Shown: positions 34,543-43,918 of the stretch, piece by piece
Layout of the letters: every line of letters begins with the position of its first letter
Numbering within the stretch: position 1 is the stretch's first letter
From: JBAJNN01 sp036881905
GTDB taxonomy: Bacteria > Pseudomonadota > Alphaproteobacteria > Rhizobiales > Im1
Assembly: GCA_036881905.1 (NCBI GenBank)
Contig: JBAJNN010000007.1
Location: 17,748 to 81,747, forward strand
Direction: 5' to 3'
Length of the DNA: 64,000 bases
Notes under the pieces: model-generated
The model's database searches: none
What the model saw: the letters and a program-made list of their open reading frames with translations, nothing else
What the model was told of the DNA's origin: nothing
Made by a program: the position numbers and the translations under genes

Positions 34543-35313
34543 CTACGCGGTTCTTAGACGGTACTTGCCGTGCTTGTTCGACATCAGCAGGGTGCCCCAG
34601 CAGGGATGACGGCCAAACAGGTTGGCCATCTTCGTGTCCCGCGACCCGGCGTCCGCGAGCACGGCCTTGCCCGACTGCCAGGGCTCTCCCCGCTGTTCCG
34701 CCTCATGGAGAATTCGGATCACGTTTTGCTGGATGGTGCCGTCGAACAGATACAGCATTCCGTTCGAGGTCACCTCCGAGTAGTCCGCAGTGTGGTTGAA
34801 CCCTGGCTTGCCCGTATCGTCGGCATTTGCTCGGCTGGCAGCCTGCGCTGACATGGCCGGGCAGGCCACGTGGTCGCGACGGCCACTCCGCTCCAGGCAC
34901 CGCCGGATCTTGGAGCCGATGTCCTGGTTGTCCAGCCCCAGGGGCTTGCGGATGAAATCGTCCGTGCCCTTCTGGAAGGCCTTCACGACGTCCTCGTGCT
35001 CCTTCGCCTGTCCGCTGACGATGAGGACCGGCATCAGATGGATATCGTGAGAGTTGCGGTTCGGATATCGTGCGCGAATTTCTTCGAGGAGCGTCATGCC
35101 GGAGTCGATGCGCGGCTTGATGGATTTCTCGTCCGGCTTGATCTTCAGGTCCAGCAGAACGTAGCAGAAGCCGCCCGCATCCAGAGCCTCGATCGCGGCG
35201 GCCTTGGTTTCCACATGAATATGGTCGTGCCCGAACGAGCGCAGCAGATCCGCGATCTCCGCCGCCATTTCCGGCTCGTCCTCGACGATTAATGCGACAT
35301 GCTGCCCGGACAA
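34543..35313 (-). CDS. Response regulator with unusual C-terminal output domain
   Basis: This 256-residue protein has an N-terminal receiver: acidic pair in VEDEP (E11, D12), the phosphorylation site D55 in YVLLDLKI, and K123 in IRKPLG. The C-terminal 110 residues are not a standard NarL, OmpR or NtrC output; they contain FDGTIQQNVIRILHEAEQRG and a late wHTH-like KHGKYRLR. TTG 35313 with GGAGG 9 bases upstream is chosen because it follows the kinase stop by 4 bases. It pairs with the HEAT kinase. Confidence 0.86.
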   Translation of the reverse strand: MSGQHVALIVEDEPEMAAEIADLLRSFGHDHIHVETKAAAIEALDAGGFCYVLLDLKIKPDEKSIKPRIDSGMTLLEEIRARYPNRNSHDIHLMPVLIVSGQAKEHEDVVKAFQKGTDDFIRKPLGLDNQDIGSKIRRCLERSGRRDHVACPAMSAQAASRANADDTGKPGFNHTADYSEVTSNGMLYLFDGTIQQNVIRILHEAEQRGEPWQSGKAVLADAGSRDTKMANLFGRHPCWGTLLMSNKHGKYRLRTA

Positions 35314-35317
35314 CGGC

Positions 35318-36442
35318 TCAGTCCTCCACGCGCATCTGCTCGACGGGGAGGACGACCACGACAGTGGTTCCTTCCCCCTCGGCACTGTCGATGGACAGGG
35401 TGCCTTGGTGGTCGATCTCGACGATCCGTTTCGCGAGAGGCAGCCCGAACCCCATGCCGTTGCGTTTCCCGGTGGTGTAAAGCTGGACACAGTCCCTGAC
35501 CGCTTCTTCGCCCATGCCGCAGCCGTTGTCCGAGATGGAAATGGCGATGTGGGATTCGGCCTGCATCCGTGCCGCGATGTTGATTTCCGCCTTCCGGTCC
35601 AGCCCCTGGCAGGCCTCGATCGCATTCACGATGACGTTGATGACGGCCTGGAGAAGGCGCGAGCGGTTAGCCTCGACCCGCAACGCCGTATCCACATCGG
35701 AGTGAACGACCAGGCCCGCAGCCGGGTGATCGATGTTGCTGAGCGCCAGTTCCTCCGCCTCCTTAATGAGCGGGAGCAGATTTTCCGATGTGTAGTTTCC
35801 GACCGGCTCCGATGTGAATTCGCGCAGGTTATCGAGGATGTCGGCCAGCAGCCGAACTCGCCCACGGGCGCGCTCGATATGCGACCGGCTCCTCGTCGGA
35901 ACGCCGGGAATCTCCTGGAGTTCGCGTTCGAGGTTCATCAGCGATGCGTCCAGGGGGGAAATGATCCGGACAATCTCGTGATAGGCCAGTCGAACGAACC
36001 GGGTATGGAGGTTGTCGGCGATCTTGAGCGCCGCCCGCCTTGCCTGGCTGCCATGACGGGATTCCAGGTCCTTCAGAAGCCCCAGGATCTTGTCACCGTG
36101 ATCGTCGCTGTTGATGTCCGCCCGCGTGAGTTCGGTTCGCCGTTGCAGCGTCTTTCGCGCCGCCTCGCGGACCCAGGCGTTCTCGTCCTCGATGATTTTG
36201 GCGAGCGCGGCATGGAACTGCTCATGGCGGAGGAAAAGAAGGGCGTGCGCGACGGATTTTCGGACCTCCCACTTTGGATGCGCCGCAAGCCGGACAAACC
36301 TCGTAGCGACATCCTCGGTAAAGTTAGGGTCGATATTGCGGTGACGTAGCAGATCGCCAGCCATGTCGACGGCGTCCTGGACCGTGACCCAGTCCCGGGA
36401 ATCGAGATCATCCAGCAGTGTCTGTGTCTCGTCCGTCACCAC
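35318..36442 (-). CDS. HEAT-repeat histidine kinase
   Basis: This 374-residue soluble kinase has HEAT-like helical repeats at about 40-115 (FVRLAAHPKWEVRKSVAHAL, AKIIEDENAWVREAARKTLQ), a putative H-box around H155 (LAYHEIVRIISPLDAS), and a HATPase with N273 (VIVNAIEAC), G1 DNGCGMG at 305-311 and G2 GMGFGLPL at 329-336. There are no membrane segments, so it senses an internal signal, possibly a protein bound by the HEAT part. It is 11 bases after the AAA ATPase gene and 4 bases before the response regulator. Confidence 0.9.
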   Translation of the reverse strand: MVTDETQTLLDDLDSRDWVTVQDAVDMAGDLLRHRNIDPNFTEDVATRFVRLAAHPKWEVRKSVAHALLFLRHEQFHAALAKIIEDENAWVREAARKTLQRRTELTRADINSDDHGDKILGLLKDLESRHGSQARRAALKIADNLHTRFVRLAYHEIVRIISPLDASLMNLERELQEIPGVPTRSRSHIERARGRVRLLADILDNLREFTSEPVGNYTSENLLPLIKEAEELALSNIDHPAAGLVVHSDVDTALRVEANRSRLLQAVINVIVNAIEACQGLDRKAEINIAARMQAESHIAISISDNGCGMGEEAVRDCVQLYTTGKRNGMGFGLPLAKRIVEIDHQGTLSIDSAEGEGTTVVVVLPVEQMRVED

Positions 36443-36453
36443 GATCGCCCAGT

Positions 36454-38385
36454 TCAGTGACCGTACTTCTGCATGCGCAGCATGAAAGCTTCCGCGCCAC
36501 CCTCAAGAAGGTGTTCGACCTCGCCCTTGACGTCATCGACCGTTCCCACATGGGTCACCGTCCCTCGACGACCGTCCGAACTGAACACGAAGACCCTCTC
36601 GGCTTCCCCGAGGACCGGGATATTCGGGTTGTGGGTCACGAAGATCAGCTGGCGCCCGCCCTTCGCATCGCGCAGGCTCTTGACGATCGTGTCGTAGACG
36701 AAGGCGTTGTCGAGGTTGTCTTCCGGCTGGTCGATCAACAGAGGCCGTTCGCTTTCGAGAAGCAGGATGGGAAGGATGACCGTGCAACGCTGCCCGGTGG
36801 AGAGGTCGGCCGAGTTCTTGTAATCCGCGCCGTCCTTCAATTCGATGAACGGCTCATCCCCCAGATCCACGGTTTCCAGTTTGAACGCGTAGTCGCTGTC
36901 CTGGATATGGCTGACGATGCGACCCGCCTGGTCCTCGCCGATCCCCGCCCGTTCCGACAGGCGCTCCGCATTCCCTTTCCGGATGATCGGCGACAATTCC
37001 TCGGGCGACAGGCTTTCGACGATCCGTGAGACGAGATGATTGTACCGGGTCCCGGACCCCTTGAGGGCTTCCTTGAGAAGGTCTTCGTAGCTTGACCGGT
37101 CTCCGGCCTGCGTGATGCTGACCCGGATAGTCGGCGCGAGCGCCGCCGTCAGACGTTCCGCCACGGCCTTGCGAAGGGCGAACCGCCGGTCACGAAGATC
37201 GGACAGTTCGGAGGTCATCCTGCGATGTTCCCCCTCAAGCGCTTTTCGTTTCTGCTTCAACGCTTCGAGTTCGCTCCGCGCCTTGGACAGTTCGAAATGC
37301 CTCTGCTGGAGCCTTACCCTTTCGGTCGCCCGCTCCTGCTCCTGGGCCGAACGGGCAACGATTTCGCGATACTGCTGCTCCTGGCGCGCATGCTCGTCCT
37401 GCAACCGTCTGGACAGGTTTGCCAAGCCCTCCGATGCCTTGTTGCACCGACTTTGGATTTTCGGCACGGCATCGCGGAAGACGCCGACGAATTCCGAGAC
37501 AAGGGTGGAAACTTCCCTAAAAATGGCGGCGTTCGGGCTCTCGGCGAATCCATCCCCCAGGGCATTCTGGCATTCCTCGGCAATCCGGGCGGCAAACCGC
37601 TCGAAATCGTCGGCGACCTCGCCAACCACGGCTTGAAGCTCCCGAACGGCCTCGGATTCACTCGTCCGCAACGCCTTGTGGGTGTGGGCGGTATTGATCA
37701 GGTCGGCTTCCGGCCCCTCGACCACCTGCATTTCCTTCAGGCGCTTGCCGACGATGTCGATCTCGGGGACGACGTCTTCGATTTCGCGGATGTTGCGGTC
37801 GAGAAGTCTCAAGTCGACCGCGCTCTGTTCGATGGCCCGCTTGAGTTTTTGGATCTCCGTGCTGGCTTCGCGAACCGCTTCCTCCTCGAACTTGTCGATC
37901 AGAGAAAGCTGAAAGCGCGGATTGGTGGCGATCTCCTCGATCTCGTTCTGGCTGTAGATGTCCGCCTTGAAAACCAGGTCCCGGTCCAGGGAAACGGCAA
38001 CCGGGTCTCCGTCCGCATCGAGAATCTGGGCACTGTCGTCCCATGGCCGCTCGGCCCGGTAACGGGTTCCGTGCTTGGTCTCCACGTCCAGGCGGATGGT
38101 GCCGCTGCCAAGGTTGCCTCGGACGATCCCCTCGACGGCTTTCGCTCGCGGCTTCCCCTCGGCCGGGTCGGGCATCAATCCCAGAATGTAGCGGATGAAT
38201 TCCAGGACCGTGGTCTTGCCGGTGCCGCGACCGCCGATGATGCAGTTCAGGCCATCCACGAACTCAAGCCTCGCGCCGTCGAGAAAGCCGCCGGACACTT
38301 CCACGGCCTGGATCTTGTGATGTGCTTTTGCTCCGCCGCCGGTCATCGCGATCTCCGGGGTTTCGTTTTCTTCGTTGCCTACCAT
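36454..38385 (-). CDS. AAA/SMC-like ATPase with coiled coil
   Basis: This 643-residue protein has Walker A GGRGTGKTT at 51-59, a long charged coiled coil in the middle (about 230-430), an ABC-type signature (LSTGQRC near 530) and Walker B PLLIDQPEDNLDN near 550. This is the RecF/SMC-like, OLD-type ATPase fold that recurs in defence systems such as TrlF and Gabija-like modules, but no nuclease or PHP domain is attached here. A partner nuclease may be the PIN protein encoded just upstream (inference). Confidence 0.88.
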   Translation of the reverse strand: MVGNEENETPEIAMTGGGAKAHHKIQAVEVSGGFLDGARLEFVDGLNCIIGGRGTGKTTVLEFIRYILGLMPDPAEGKPRAKAVEGIVRGNLGSGTIRLDVETKHGTRYRAERPWDDSAQILDADGDPVAVSLDRDLVFKADIYSQNEIEEIATNPRFQLSLIDKFEEEAVREASTEIQKLKRAIEQSAVDLRLLDRNIREIEDVVPEIDIVGKRLKEMQVVEGPEADLINTAHTHKALRTSESEAVRELQAVVGEVADDFERFAARIAEECQNALGDGFAESPNAAIFREVSTLVSEFVGVFRDAVPKIQSRCNKASEGLANLSRRLQDEHARQEQQYREIVARSAQEQERATERVRLQQRHFELSKARSELEALKQKRKALEGEHRRMTSELSDLRDRRFALRKAVAERLTAALAPTIRVSITQAGDRSSYEDLLKEALKGSGTRYNHLVSRIVESLSPEELSPIIRKGNAERLSERAGIGEDQAGRIVSHIQDSDYAFKLETVDLGDEPFIELKDGADYKNSADLSTGQRCTVILPILLLESERPLLIDQPEDNLDNAFVYDTIVKSLRDAKGGRQLIFVTHNPNIPVLGEAERVFVFSSDGRRGTVTHVGTVDDVKGEVEHLLEGGAEAFMLRMQKYGH

Positions 38386-38437
38386 CTTAACCTTTCCCTA
38401 TGCCCGGTTTGCACCGCCCTTGGCATCGGTCTGAATT

Positions 38438-38941
38438 TCACTCGGACAGCTGTCGAATACGTCGCGCCAACTCCGGACCCGGCACATGGCATCTCGGGTC
38501 GTCCCGCATTGCTTGGAGCGCCGCCAGGATGGCCCGCGCCGGCACAACGCCCTCGGCAAGCATGTGGTCCACCAGCCACAACACGCCGTGGACCTCTATG
38601 TCCTCGGCTTCGGCGAATGTTCGCATCGCCTTGTCGCCGGTCAGAAGCGCGTATTTCCTGCCCGACGCCAGCGCGAGGGCAAAGCAGTCCACCAAGCTCA
38701 GGCGACGGCGGCGGGACTGATAGGACAGCGCGGTCGTAACCCCGATCGGATCGAGCGCCTCGACACCGAGGCCGAAGCGAACCAGGTCTTCGCGGCTGTA
38801 TTGCCCGAGGTCGATCAGTTCCTCCTCGAACAGCAGGTCCGGCACGACGAACTCGAAAGGCAAACGGAACACCTCCTCCAGGAGGCCCCGCTTGGAAAAT
38901 TCGATCAGTACCGAGCTGTCGCTGACGAGGATCCGCACCAT
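38438..38941 (-). CDS. PIN-domain protein
   Basis: This 167-residue protein has the PIN RNase pattern: D8 in LVSDSS, E14 after it, D85 in LSLVDCFALA, and the late LLTGDKAM (T101/D103). PIN proteins are usually RNA-cutting toxins. It begins 3 bases after the stop of the HTH-ImmA gene, the genetic form of the known HTH-DUF955/PIN toxin-antitoxin pair. It is followed by the AAA ATPase gene, 52 bases on. Confidence 0.9.
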   Translation of the reverse strand: MVRILVSDSSVLIEFSKRGLLEEVFRLPFEFVVPDLLFEEELIDLGQYSREDLVRFGLGVEALDPIGVTTALSYQSRRRRLSLVDCFALALASGRKYALLTGDKAMRTFAEAEDIEVHGVLWLVDHMLAEGVVPARAILAALQAMRDDPRCHVPGPELARRIRQLSE

Positions 38942-38944
38942 CCA

Positions 38945-39997
38945 TCACCCCGCCGGACCGGACATGATGCGCTCGATCTCGCTCACCGGCAGGCCCAGCA
39001 ACTCGGCGGCCTTCGACTCGGAAATCGCCTCCTCCGCCAGGGCCCGGAAACACAGGCGGCGGAACCGGCGGGTCGGCTCGTCGCGGTCCAGGGGGGCCGG
39101 CTCCGCTCTTCTCCATCCCCGCCCGATGCCCGAGAAGACTCCACGCAGCGTCGCCTCGCTGATGATTCCAAGGTCCCGAAGGCGAACGACCAGGGCGGCC
39201 GCGCTGACGCCGAACATCTGCTTGATTTCGATGAGCTCGGCATAGCCGAACGCATGTCTCCGCCGCCCGACCTCATCAAACAGTTCTTCCTTGGGCGCAA
39301 GAAAGGCACTGGCGAACCGATGGCATGCCTTCTCCTCGTTGAGATCACCCCTGACGTCGAGGAGCATGTGCCCGAGTTCGTGGGCAAGGGTAAACCGCTG
39401 GCGCTCGATCGACTTGCCGGTGGAGCAAACCACGACGGGAACCCCCTCGGTACCGGGCCGGCGCACATTGCAGGTCACTCCATCGACCGACAATGGGAAG
39501 TCCAGCTTGAGAACCTTGATTCCCCGCTCTTCAAGAAGTTCGGTCATATCGGGAATGGGATTGCCGCCGAGCTTCCAGGCCGCGCGAACGGACTCTGCGG
39601 CATCCTCGGCGTCTTCGATGACATGGACCGGGAAGGGCGCCCCCTCAGGCTCCTCCCACCCAGCGCTGGAAATATCGAGCAGTTCCTCGACCTGGAGATA
39701 GCGGTCCACGTGATCGAGGACGGCCCCTTCGACCATGGCCCGTTTCCGCGCCTTGGTCGAGGCGAGCTTTCTGAACTCCACACCCTCCAGGGAAACATTG
39801 GTCGGGCTCAGGAGGTAGCTCATCGAGACCCCGAGGGCCTTCGACAGGGCAATGGACACGGTCGAACTCGGCATCATCTCGCCGCGCTCGTACTTGCCGA
39901 TGGCTTGCGCGGAGACGACGCCGTCGATACGGGATGCCAGGTCGCGAAGCGACAATCTTTCGCGCTTTCTGGCGAGCTTCAGACGTTCACTGAACAT
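38945..39997 (-). CDS. XRE HTH - ImmA/IrrE metallopeptidase regulator
   Basis: This 350-residue protein has an N-terminal XRE HTH (1-65; LSLRDLASRIDGVVSAQAIG), a zinc peptidase motif HELGH at 206-210 with later Glu, and a C-terminal helical region. ImmA/IrrE-type proteins cleave or inactivate a repressor upon a signal; fused to HTH they act as self-regulated sensors and as antitoxins to PIN or Res-type toxins. It is the first gene of a five-gene operon. Good ribosome binding site (GGAGG) upstream of ATG 39997. Confidence 0.94.
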   Translation of the reverse strand: MFSERLKLARKRERLSLRDLASRIDGVVSAQAIGKYERGEMMPSSTVSIALSKALGVSMSYLLSPTNVSLEGVEFRKLASTKARKRAMVEGAVLDHVDRYLQVEELLDISSAGWEEPEGAPFPVHVIEDAEDAAESVRAAWKLGGNPIPDMTELLEERGIKVLKLDFPLSVDGVTCNVRRPGTEGVPVVVCSTGKSIERQRFTLAHELGHMLLDVRGDLNEEKACHRFASAFLAPKEELFDEVGRRRHAFGYAELIEIKQMFGVSAAALVVRLRDLGIISEATLRGVFSGIGRGWRRAEPAPLDRDEPTRRFRRLCFRALAEEAISESKAAELLGLPVSEIERIMSGPAG

Positions 39998-40234
39998 GGC
40001 GGCCTCCTTTCGGTTTACATACTATAAAAACGAAACGATTTTGTAAACTTGCTGATTTGCCACCCCAGTTCAGCGGCTGGAAGCCCGGTCCAAAGTCCAC
40101 GTGGTAACGACATCGTTATTTTCGCCAAGCCCAAGTAACGGACTCGTTCCTACCCAGGACCACGCGGAGTTTCGCTCCCTCTTGAGTCCATGAGGAGTCC
40201 ATGGCGATTTAGTTTATGTTTTGGCAGAATAAAA

Positions 40235-40264
40235 AAGCCCGTAACTATTTGAAGTTACGGGCTT
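40235..40264 (-). terminator. Rho-independent terminator of tRNA-fMet
   Basis: Stem AAGCCCGTAACT / AGTTACGGGCTT with a 6-base loop, followed in the leftward direction by a run of six T. It lies 3 bases after the tRNA 3' end. Confidence 0.9.
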
Positions 40265-40266
40265 AT

Positions 40267-40344
<78 letters not shown>

Positions 40345-40604
40345 ATAACCTCTCGTTGCCAACGAGACAACTCGCATAGGAGGTTTTTGCCGCAATGTAA
40401 AGCCCTGCCAAAATTTTTCCTCCGTCTTGTTTTTGTTTCGACAAGAGCAGATTCAGAGCCGACCAGCTCCACCGTCCCCCAGATTTTGAGTGGCGATCAA
40501 TAACAAGACGATCCTGTCCTAGGGGGTGTTCCCACCAGGACCCGCTTACGAAGTGGACTCCTCCGGGAACCGGCATTGATTGCACAAACATGATTCGGTG
40601 TTCG
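40345..40604. other. Spacer, no gene recognised
   Basis: This spacer between tRNA-fMet and the IS remnant holds the presumed tRNA promoter on the minus strand. Nothing else is recognised in it. Confidence 0.4.
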
Positions 40605-40935
40605 TATGATTGGCGGAGAGACTTCGATAGAGGGGAAAATCAGCTTTTTCGACTTCGAGTACAGGCTGAAAGGATCTTTCGGCAAAGAGCGACCTGTTTG
40701 AGAAATTAGCCGTGAATATCGACTTCGGGATGTTCCAGCCCATTCTCGTTAAAGCGTTTGGCCGGCGCGATCTCTTGCAAGGGCGGCCGGTTTTAAGCTT
40801 GTGATCCCCGTGCTGAAATTCGAGACGCTCGTGCTTCAGGCCCTGCACGGCCTATCGTTTCGGCACACAGACTATCCTGCTACGTAACCGGCTCAAATTG
40901 GATGCGCGTTGGACCGTGATCTGTCATAATGTCAG
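40605..40935 (+). pseudogene. IS5-family transposase N-terminal remnant
   Basis: In several plus-strand frames the sequence reads like the start of an IS5-type transposase. ISFFDFEYRLK is followed by IDFGMFQPILVKAFGRRD, then GRPVL, then PVLKFETLVLQALHGLSF and TDYPATxP/LLRNRL. These match the order of the conserved N-terminal phrases (DPV.MFK.L.LQALxxLS). The frame is broken at least three times and the catalytic part is missing. Low-confidence for exact ends. Confidence 0.7.
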
Positions 40936-41522
40936 CCGCATTCATCGCAAGCCGTCACGGGGCGCGTGAACCAATGGCCAGAGGCCGCAACCCGGTTGAA
41001 TGCGGCAAAATCAAAAGTGCGCCGTCATGTCGTGCATGTCTTTGCCGAGGAAAAGACCAGATCGGAAAGATGCGTGCCGAGGCCTACATCACGCATGTTG
41101 ACATGGCCTGCAATATGAAGCGCTGGTGCTCCCCGGGGTCAAAACGCGCCGCCGCGTGACAAAACGCGCGCCAAGAGGGCGGCAACCGCCAAACGACAAA
41201 AACCAAACCGACAAAAGCAGCGAGAATTTAACGAACGAAAACCCTCTCAAACCAAAATTTAAGCGTATCCGGAGGTAAGCACGTCAAAAGTCAGGTAGAG
41301 GACAAAACCGTGAGAAACGAGAGAATCTCGCGCTGTCGGTTCCGTGATCTGGGCCAGTAACAGCCACGGTAAACAGGGATATTATCCTTAAATTGGTGGC
41401 GGTGACTTATCCCCGCCCGTCTAAGGGCTATTATGATCAATGGTAGAGGTATTTATTCCTAATTTTGTACTCTTTTGCACTGCGAGCCGCAACAGAAAAC
41501 TGGTGAAAACAAGGATGAAACC
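40936..41522. other. Spacer, no gene recognised
   Basis: This 587-base region between the IS remnant and the DnaA-C-like gene has no convincing gene. It is mixed in composition, with A-rich stretches (about 41190-41270) and a short palindromic AGGGATATTATCCTT near 41377-41391. The promoter of the 41523 gene should be in the last 150 bases. Confidence 0.4.
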
Positions 41523-41996
41523 ATGAACCGCAGCACCCGCCGCCGAAGAAACGGCCTGTTGTCTGTACGTGTTGGTTACGCGACGCCTGAGAAGCGCGAA
41601 AGTTTATACCCGCATGGTCCGTGGTCTTGCGGCTTTACCTGCCATATTTTGCCTCTGACCCGGCTGGCGACGTGCCGTTTTGTGCAATTGATTGTCGTTC
41701 GCGCCTTTTGCATCAGCGTATCTGATTTGCTGGCGGCGCGACGCTGCCGCGCGCATGTCGCCTGTGCCCGCCAGGTTGCCATGTATCTGACGCATATTAC
41801 CTGTCAGTTCTCCATGACAGAGGTTGGACGGTGTTACGGGCGTGATCGCACGACAGCCGCCCATGCCTGCCGGTGCGTGGAAGATCGACGGGATGACCCC
41901 CTGTTTGACATGTCTCTCTATGCTTTGGAATCAGTCATACAAATCTGGATGAAACGACAGAGTATTATTCATAATTTTTTAAATAATTTTAATTAA
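41523..41996 (+). CDS. DnaA C-terminal domain-like HTH protein
   Basis: This 157-residue protein carries a DnaA domain IV-type helix-turn-helix in its second half (ARRCRAHVACARQVAMYLTH, MTEVGRCYGRDRTTAAHACR). In alphaproteobacteria such short DnaA-C proteins often precede a DUF6456 gene, as here, and are thought to be regulators. ATG 41523 is preferred, with AAGGA 8 bases upstream. The N-terminal 50 residues are basic and not recognised. Confidence 0.85.
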   Translation: MNRSTRRRRNGLLSVRVGYATPEKRESLYPHGPWSCGFTCHILPLTRLATCRFVQLIVVRAFCISVSDLLAARRCRAHVACARQVAMYLTHITCQFSMTEVGRCYGRDRTTAAHACRCVEDRRDDPLFDMSLYALESVIQIWMKRQSIIHNFLNNFN

Positions 41997-42012
41997 ACAG
42001 CAGGAAATGTTC

Positions 42013-42906
42013 ATGAAATTTAATAATCCATTTTTAAAGAACACATTAAAAATTTTTTACCATCTTGAACGGGGTGAATTTTACTTATCTCGTCATAAAA
42101 TTGGGAGCTTGGCTAAGACAGCTTGCTGGGGGCTTTTTAAAGCCGGTGCTGGTCAATGTACAACGATGCTAAATATCAAGGAAGTCATGGTACAAAGGTG
42201 GTTGGCCATGGATTGGCTGGAGGAAATCGAAAAGACCGGTCGCCTGCGCCTGTCATCGACCGGACTTGCGTGGTACAGGCGCGCGCTTGCCCAACGCGAC
42301 GGCGCTCCGAATATTTTCGCAAGCCAACACCGGATTGAAGCGACCCGTTTGATTGATGACGGACAGACAAGAAAGACCCACGTCAAAACCAACGAAACCG
42401 AAACCCCGCTTGGGTGGTTGCGACGCCGAAAGGGCCCCGATGGAGCCCCCTTCATCAATGAGGCTCAATATGATGCCGGGGAGCGACTGCGAGTGGATTT
42501 TACAATCGCCGGCATGTCCGCGCATGTGACTTCCAATTGGGATAAAGTCATTGGATCACGTCGCCGGGCCGCCTCGCGGAGCAATATGGCGCTTGACGTT
42601 CATGATCGGGTACTGATGGCCCGTGAGCGTTTATTTGCCGCATTTGAAGCCGTGGGGCCGGAACTGACCGGCATCCTGGTGGAAGTTTGTTGTCTCGCCA
42701 ACGGGCTGGAGGCGGCCGAAAGAACGTTGGGATGGCCCCAAAGATCGGGAAAGATCGTCCTAAAACTGGCTCTGACAAGCCTTGCGCGTCACTACGGTTT
42801 GCTGAAACCGCCGCAAGGAACCCCTTCGCGCGCCACCTCTATCCGCCACTGGGGTATGGAAGGCTATCGGCCAAGCCTTCCAGATCATGATGGGGGCAGG
42901 GACTAA
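42013..42906 (+). CDS. DUF6456 domain protein
   Basis: This 297-residue protein has the DUF6456 pattern in its second half: ETPLGWLRRRKGPDGAPFIN, then EAQYDAGERLRVDFTIAGMS, and DRVLMARERLFAAFEAVGPEL, ending with a helix-turn-helix-like part. The function is not known; the family is widespread in alphaproteobacteria and may bind DNA. ATG 42013 (AGGA 7 bases before) is better placed than ATG 42007. The 5' third is AT-rich. Confidence 0.88.
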   Translation: MKFNNPFLKNTLKIFYHLERGEFYLSRHKIGSLAKTACWGLFKAGAGQCTTMLNIKEVMVQRWLAMDWLEEIEKTGRLRLSSTGLAWYRRALAQRDGAPNIFASQHRIEATRLIDDGQTRKTHVKTNETETPLGWLRRRKGPDGAPFINEAQYDAGERLRVDFTIAGMSAHVTSNWDKVIGSRRRAASRSNMALDVHDRVLMARERLFAAFEAVGPELTGILVEVCCLANGLEAAERTLGWPQRSGKIVLKLALTSLARHYGLLKPPQGTPSRATSIRHWGMEGYRPSLPDHDGGRD

Positions 42907-43093
42907 TGTGCAAGGACAGAACCGATCGATAACAACAATCACGCTCCTTGATCGGAATTGCCGATCATTTGGACCGATCAGCTAGAGGGGCTTGGCCTAT
43001 GTGATCTGAAAAAGCGATCGGGAGGCATGATCGAAACCAACGATCAAGACGGATAATTGAAAGGGAAGGCCGGACCAACCGGAACGGGGGCGC

Positions 43094-43546
43094 TTAATCG
43101 GCGCGGTCTCGCCGCATAACCAAACGCGCATCCTGTCTGATGCGTTCGACCATGCTGGTCAGGCCATTCCCCCGCTGTGGGGTGAGATGCTCGTCGAGGC
43201 CGATTTTTGCGAATATGGAGTGAATATCGGTTTTGAGGATTTCTTCGGCCCGGCGTTGCGAACAGGCCGTAAACAGGATGGTCATCAGGCCGCGTACGAT
43301 ATGGGCGTCGCTGTCTCCGCTGAAAACCATGACCGAGGCGCCGTCACGCTCTTCCAGCCTGCCGGCAATCCACACCTGGCTCACACAGCCATGCACTTTG
43401 TTTTCTGGCGTTCGTTCCACCCTGCCAAACCGCGTCAACTTGGATCCAAGCTCGATGAGATAGCGATAGCGGTCCTCCCAATCATCGAGCATTTTAAAAT
43501 TCTCGGTGATCTCGTTAATATCGTCTGTCTGGTCTGTAGGCATCAT
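43094..43546 (-). CDS. sufE: SufE-like cysteine desulfuration protein
   Basis: This protein of about 150 residues is SufE: it accepts persulfide from SufS via a conserved cysteine (in KVHGCVSQVWI, about residue 53) for Fe-S cluster assembly. The pattern ITENFKMLDDWEDRYRYLIE at the start and the late IGLDEHLTPQRGNGL are typical. ATG 43546 (or 43543) is preferred over the longer frame from 43588. It stands alone here, apart from a suf operon, as often in alphaproteobacteria. Confidence 0.94.
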   Translation of the reverse strand: MMPTDQTDDINEITENFKMLDDWEDRYRYLIELGSKLTRFGRVERTPENKVHGCVSQVWIAGRLEERDGASVMVFSGDSDAHIVRGLMTILFTACSQRRAEEILKTDIHSIFAKIGLDEHLTPQRGNGLTSMVERIRQDARLVMRRDRAD

Positions 43547-43588
43547 GATGCGCTTTTGGTCTTGCGGGAGAAATTTCCACGAAATCAC

Positions 43589-43918
43589 AGATACGACCTT
43601 GTGAGGAACATGGCAAGCGCGGCAAGCCTGCCTTATTCATCCTTCGCGAGCAGAAAGCCCTTGTTTTTTGCGGTTGGCGCCTCTGTCTGCCGGCTATGCG
43701 GCGTTATTTTCAGTGTGCCGCGAAGTCGGTATGACGCATGGGGTTCAAAATTTTTTAACGATATTTATGTGATCTTCCAAGATTGACCCGTCATTGGGGA
43801 TATGTCGGCGGGAGAGGGGAGCCGGCCAGCTCGTTTGCGCCCGTCCTTTCGTTGGACTAATCCAAAGGGTCTCTATAATGCCCGAGAGCTGGTGTGTTGC
43901 GCGGCGAAGAAGAGGTCG
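43589..43918. other. Divergent spacer between sufE and peptidoglycan-binding gene
   Basis: No convincing gene. The region should contain the promoters of both neighbours. An open frame runs into the following gene from 43802 but has no good start. Confidence 0.4.

Noticed and set aside
37225..38739. 504-codon plus-strand frame opposite the AAA ATPase
   Set aside because: Shadow frame; minus-strand Walker motifs and coiled coil are clear.
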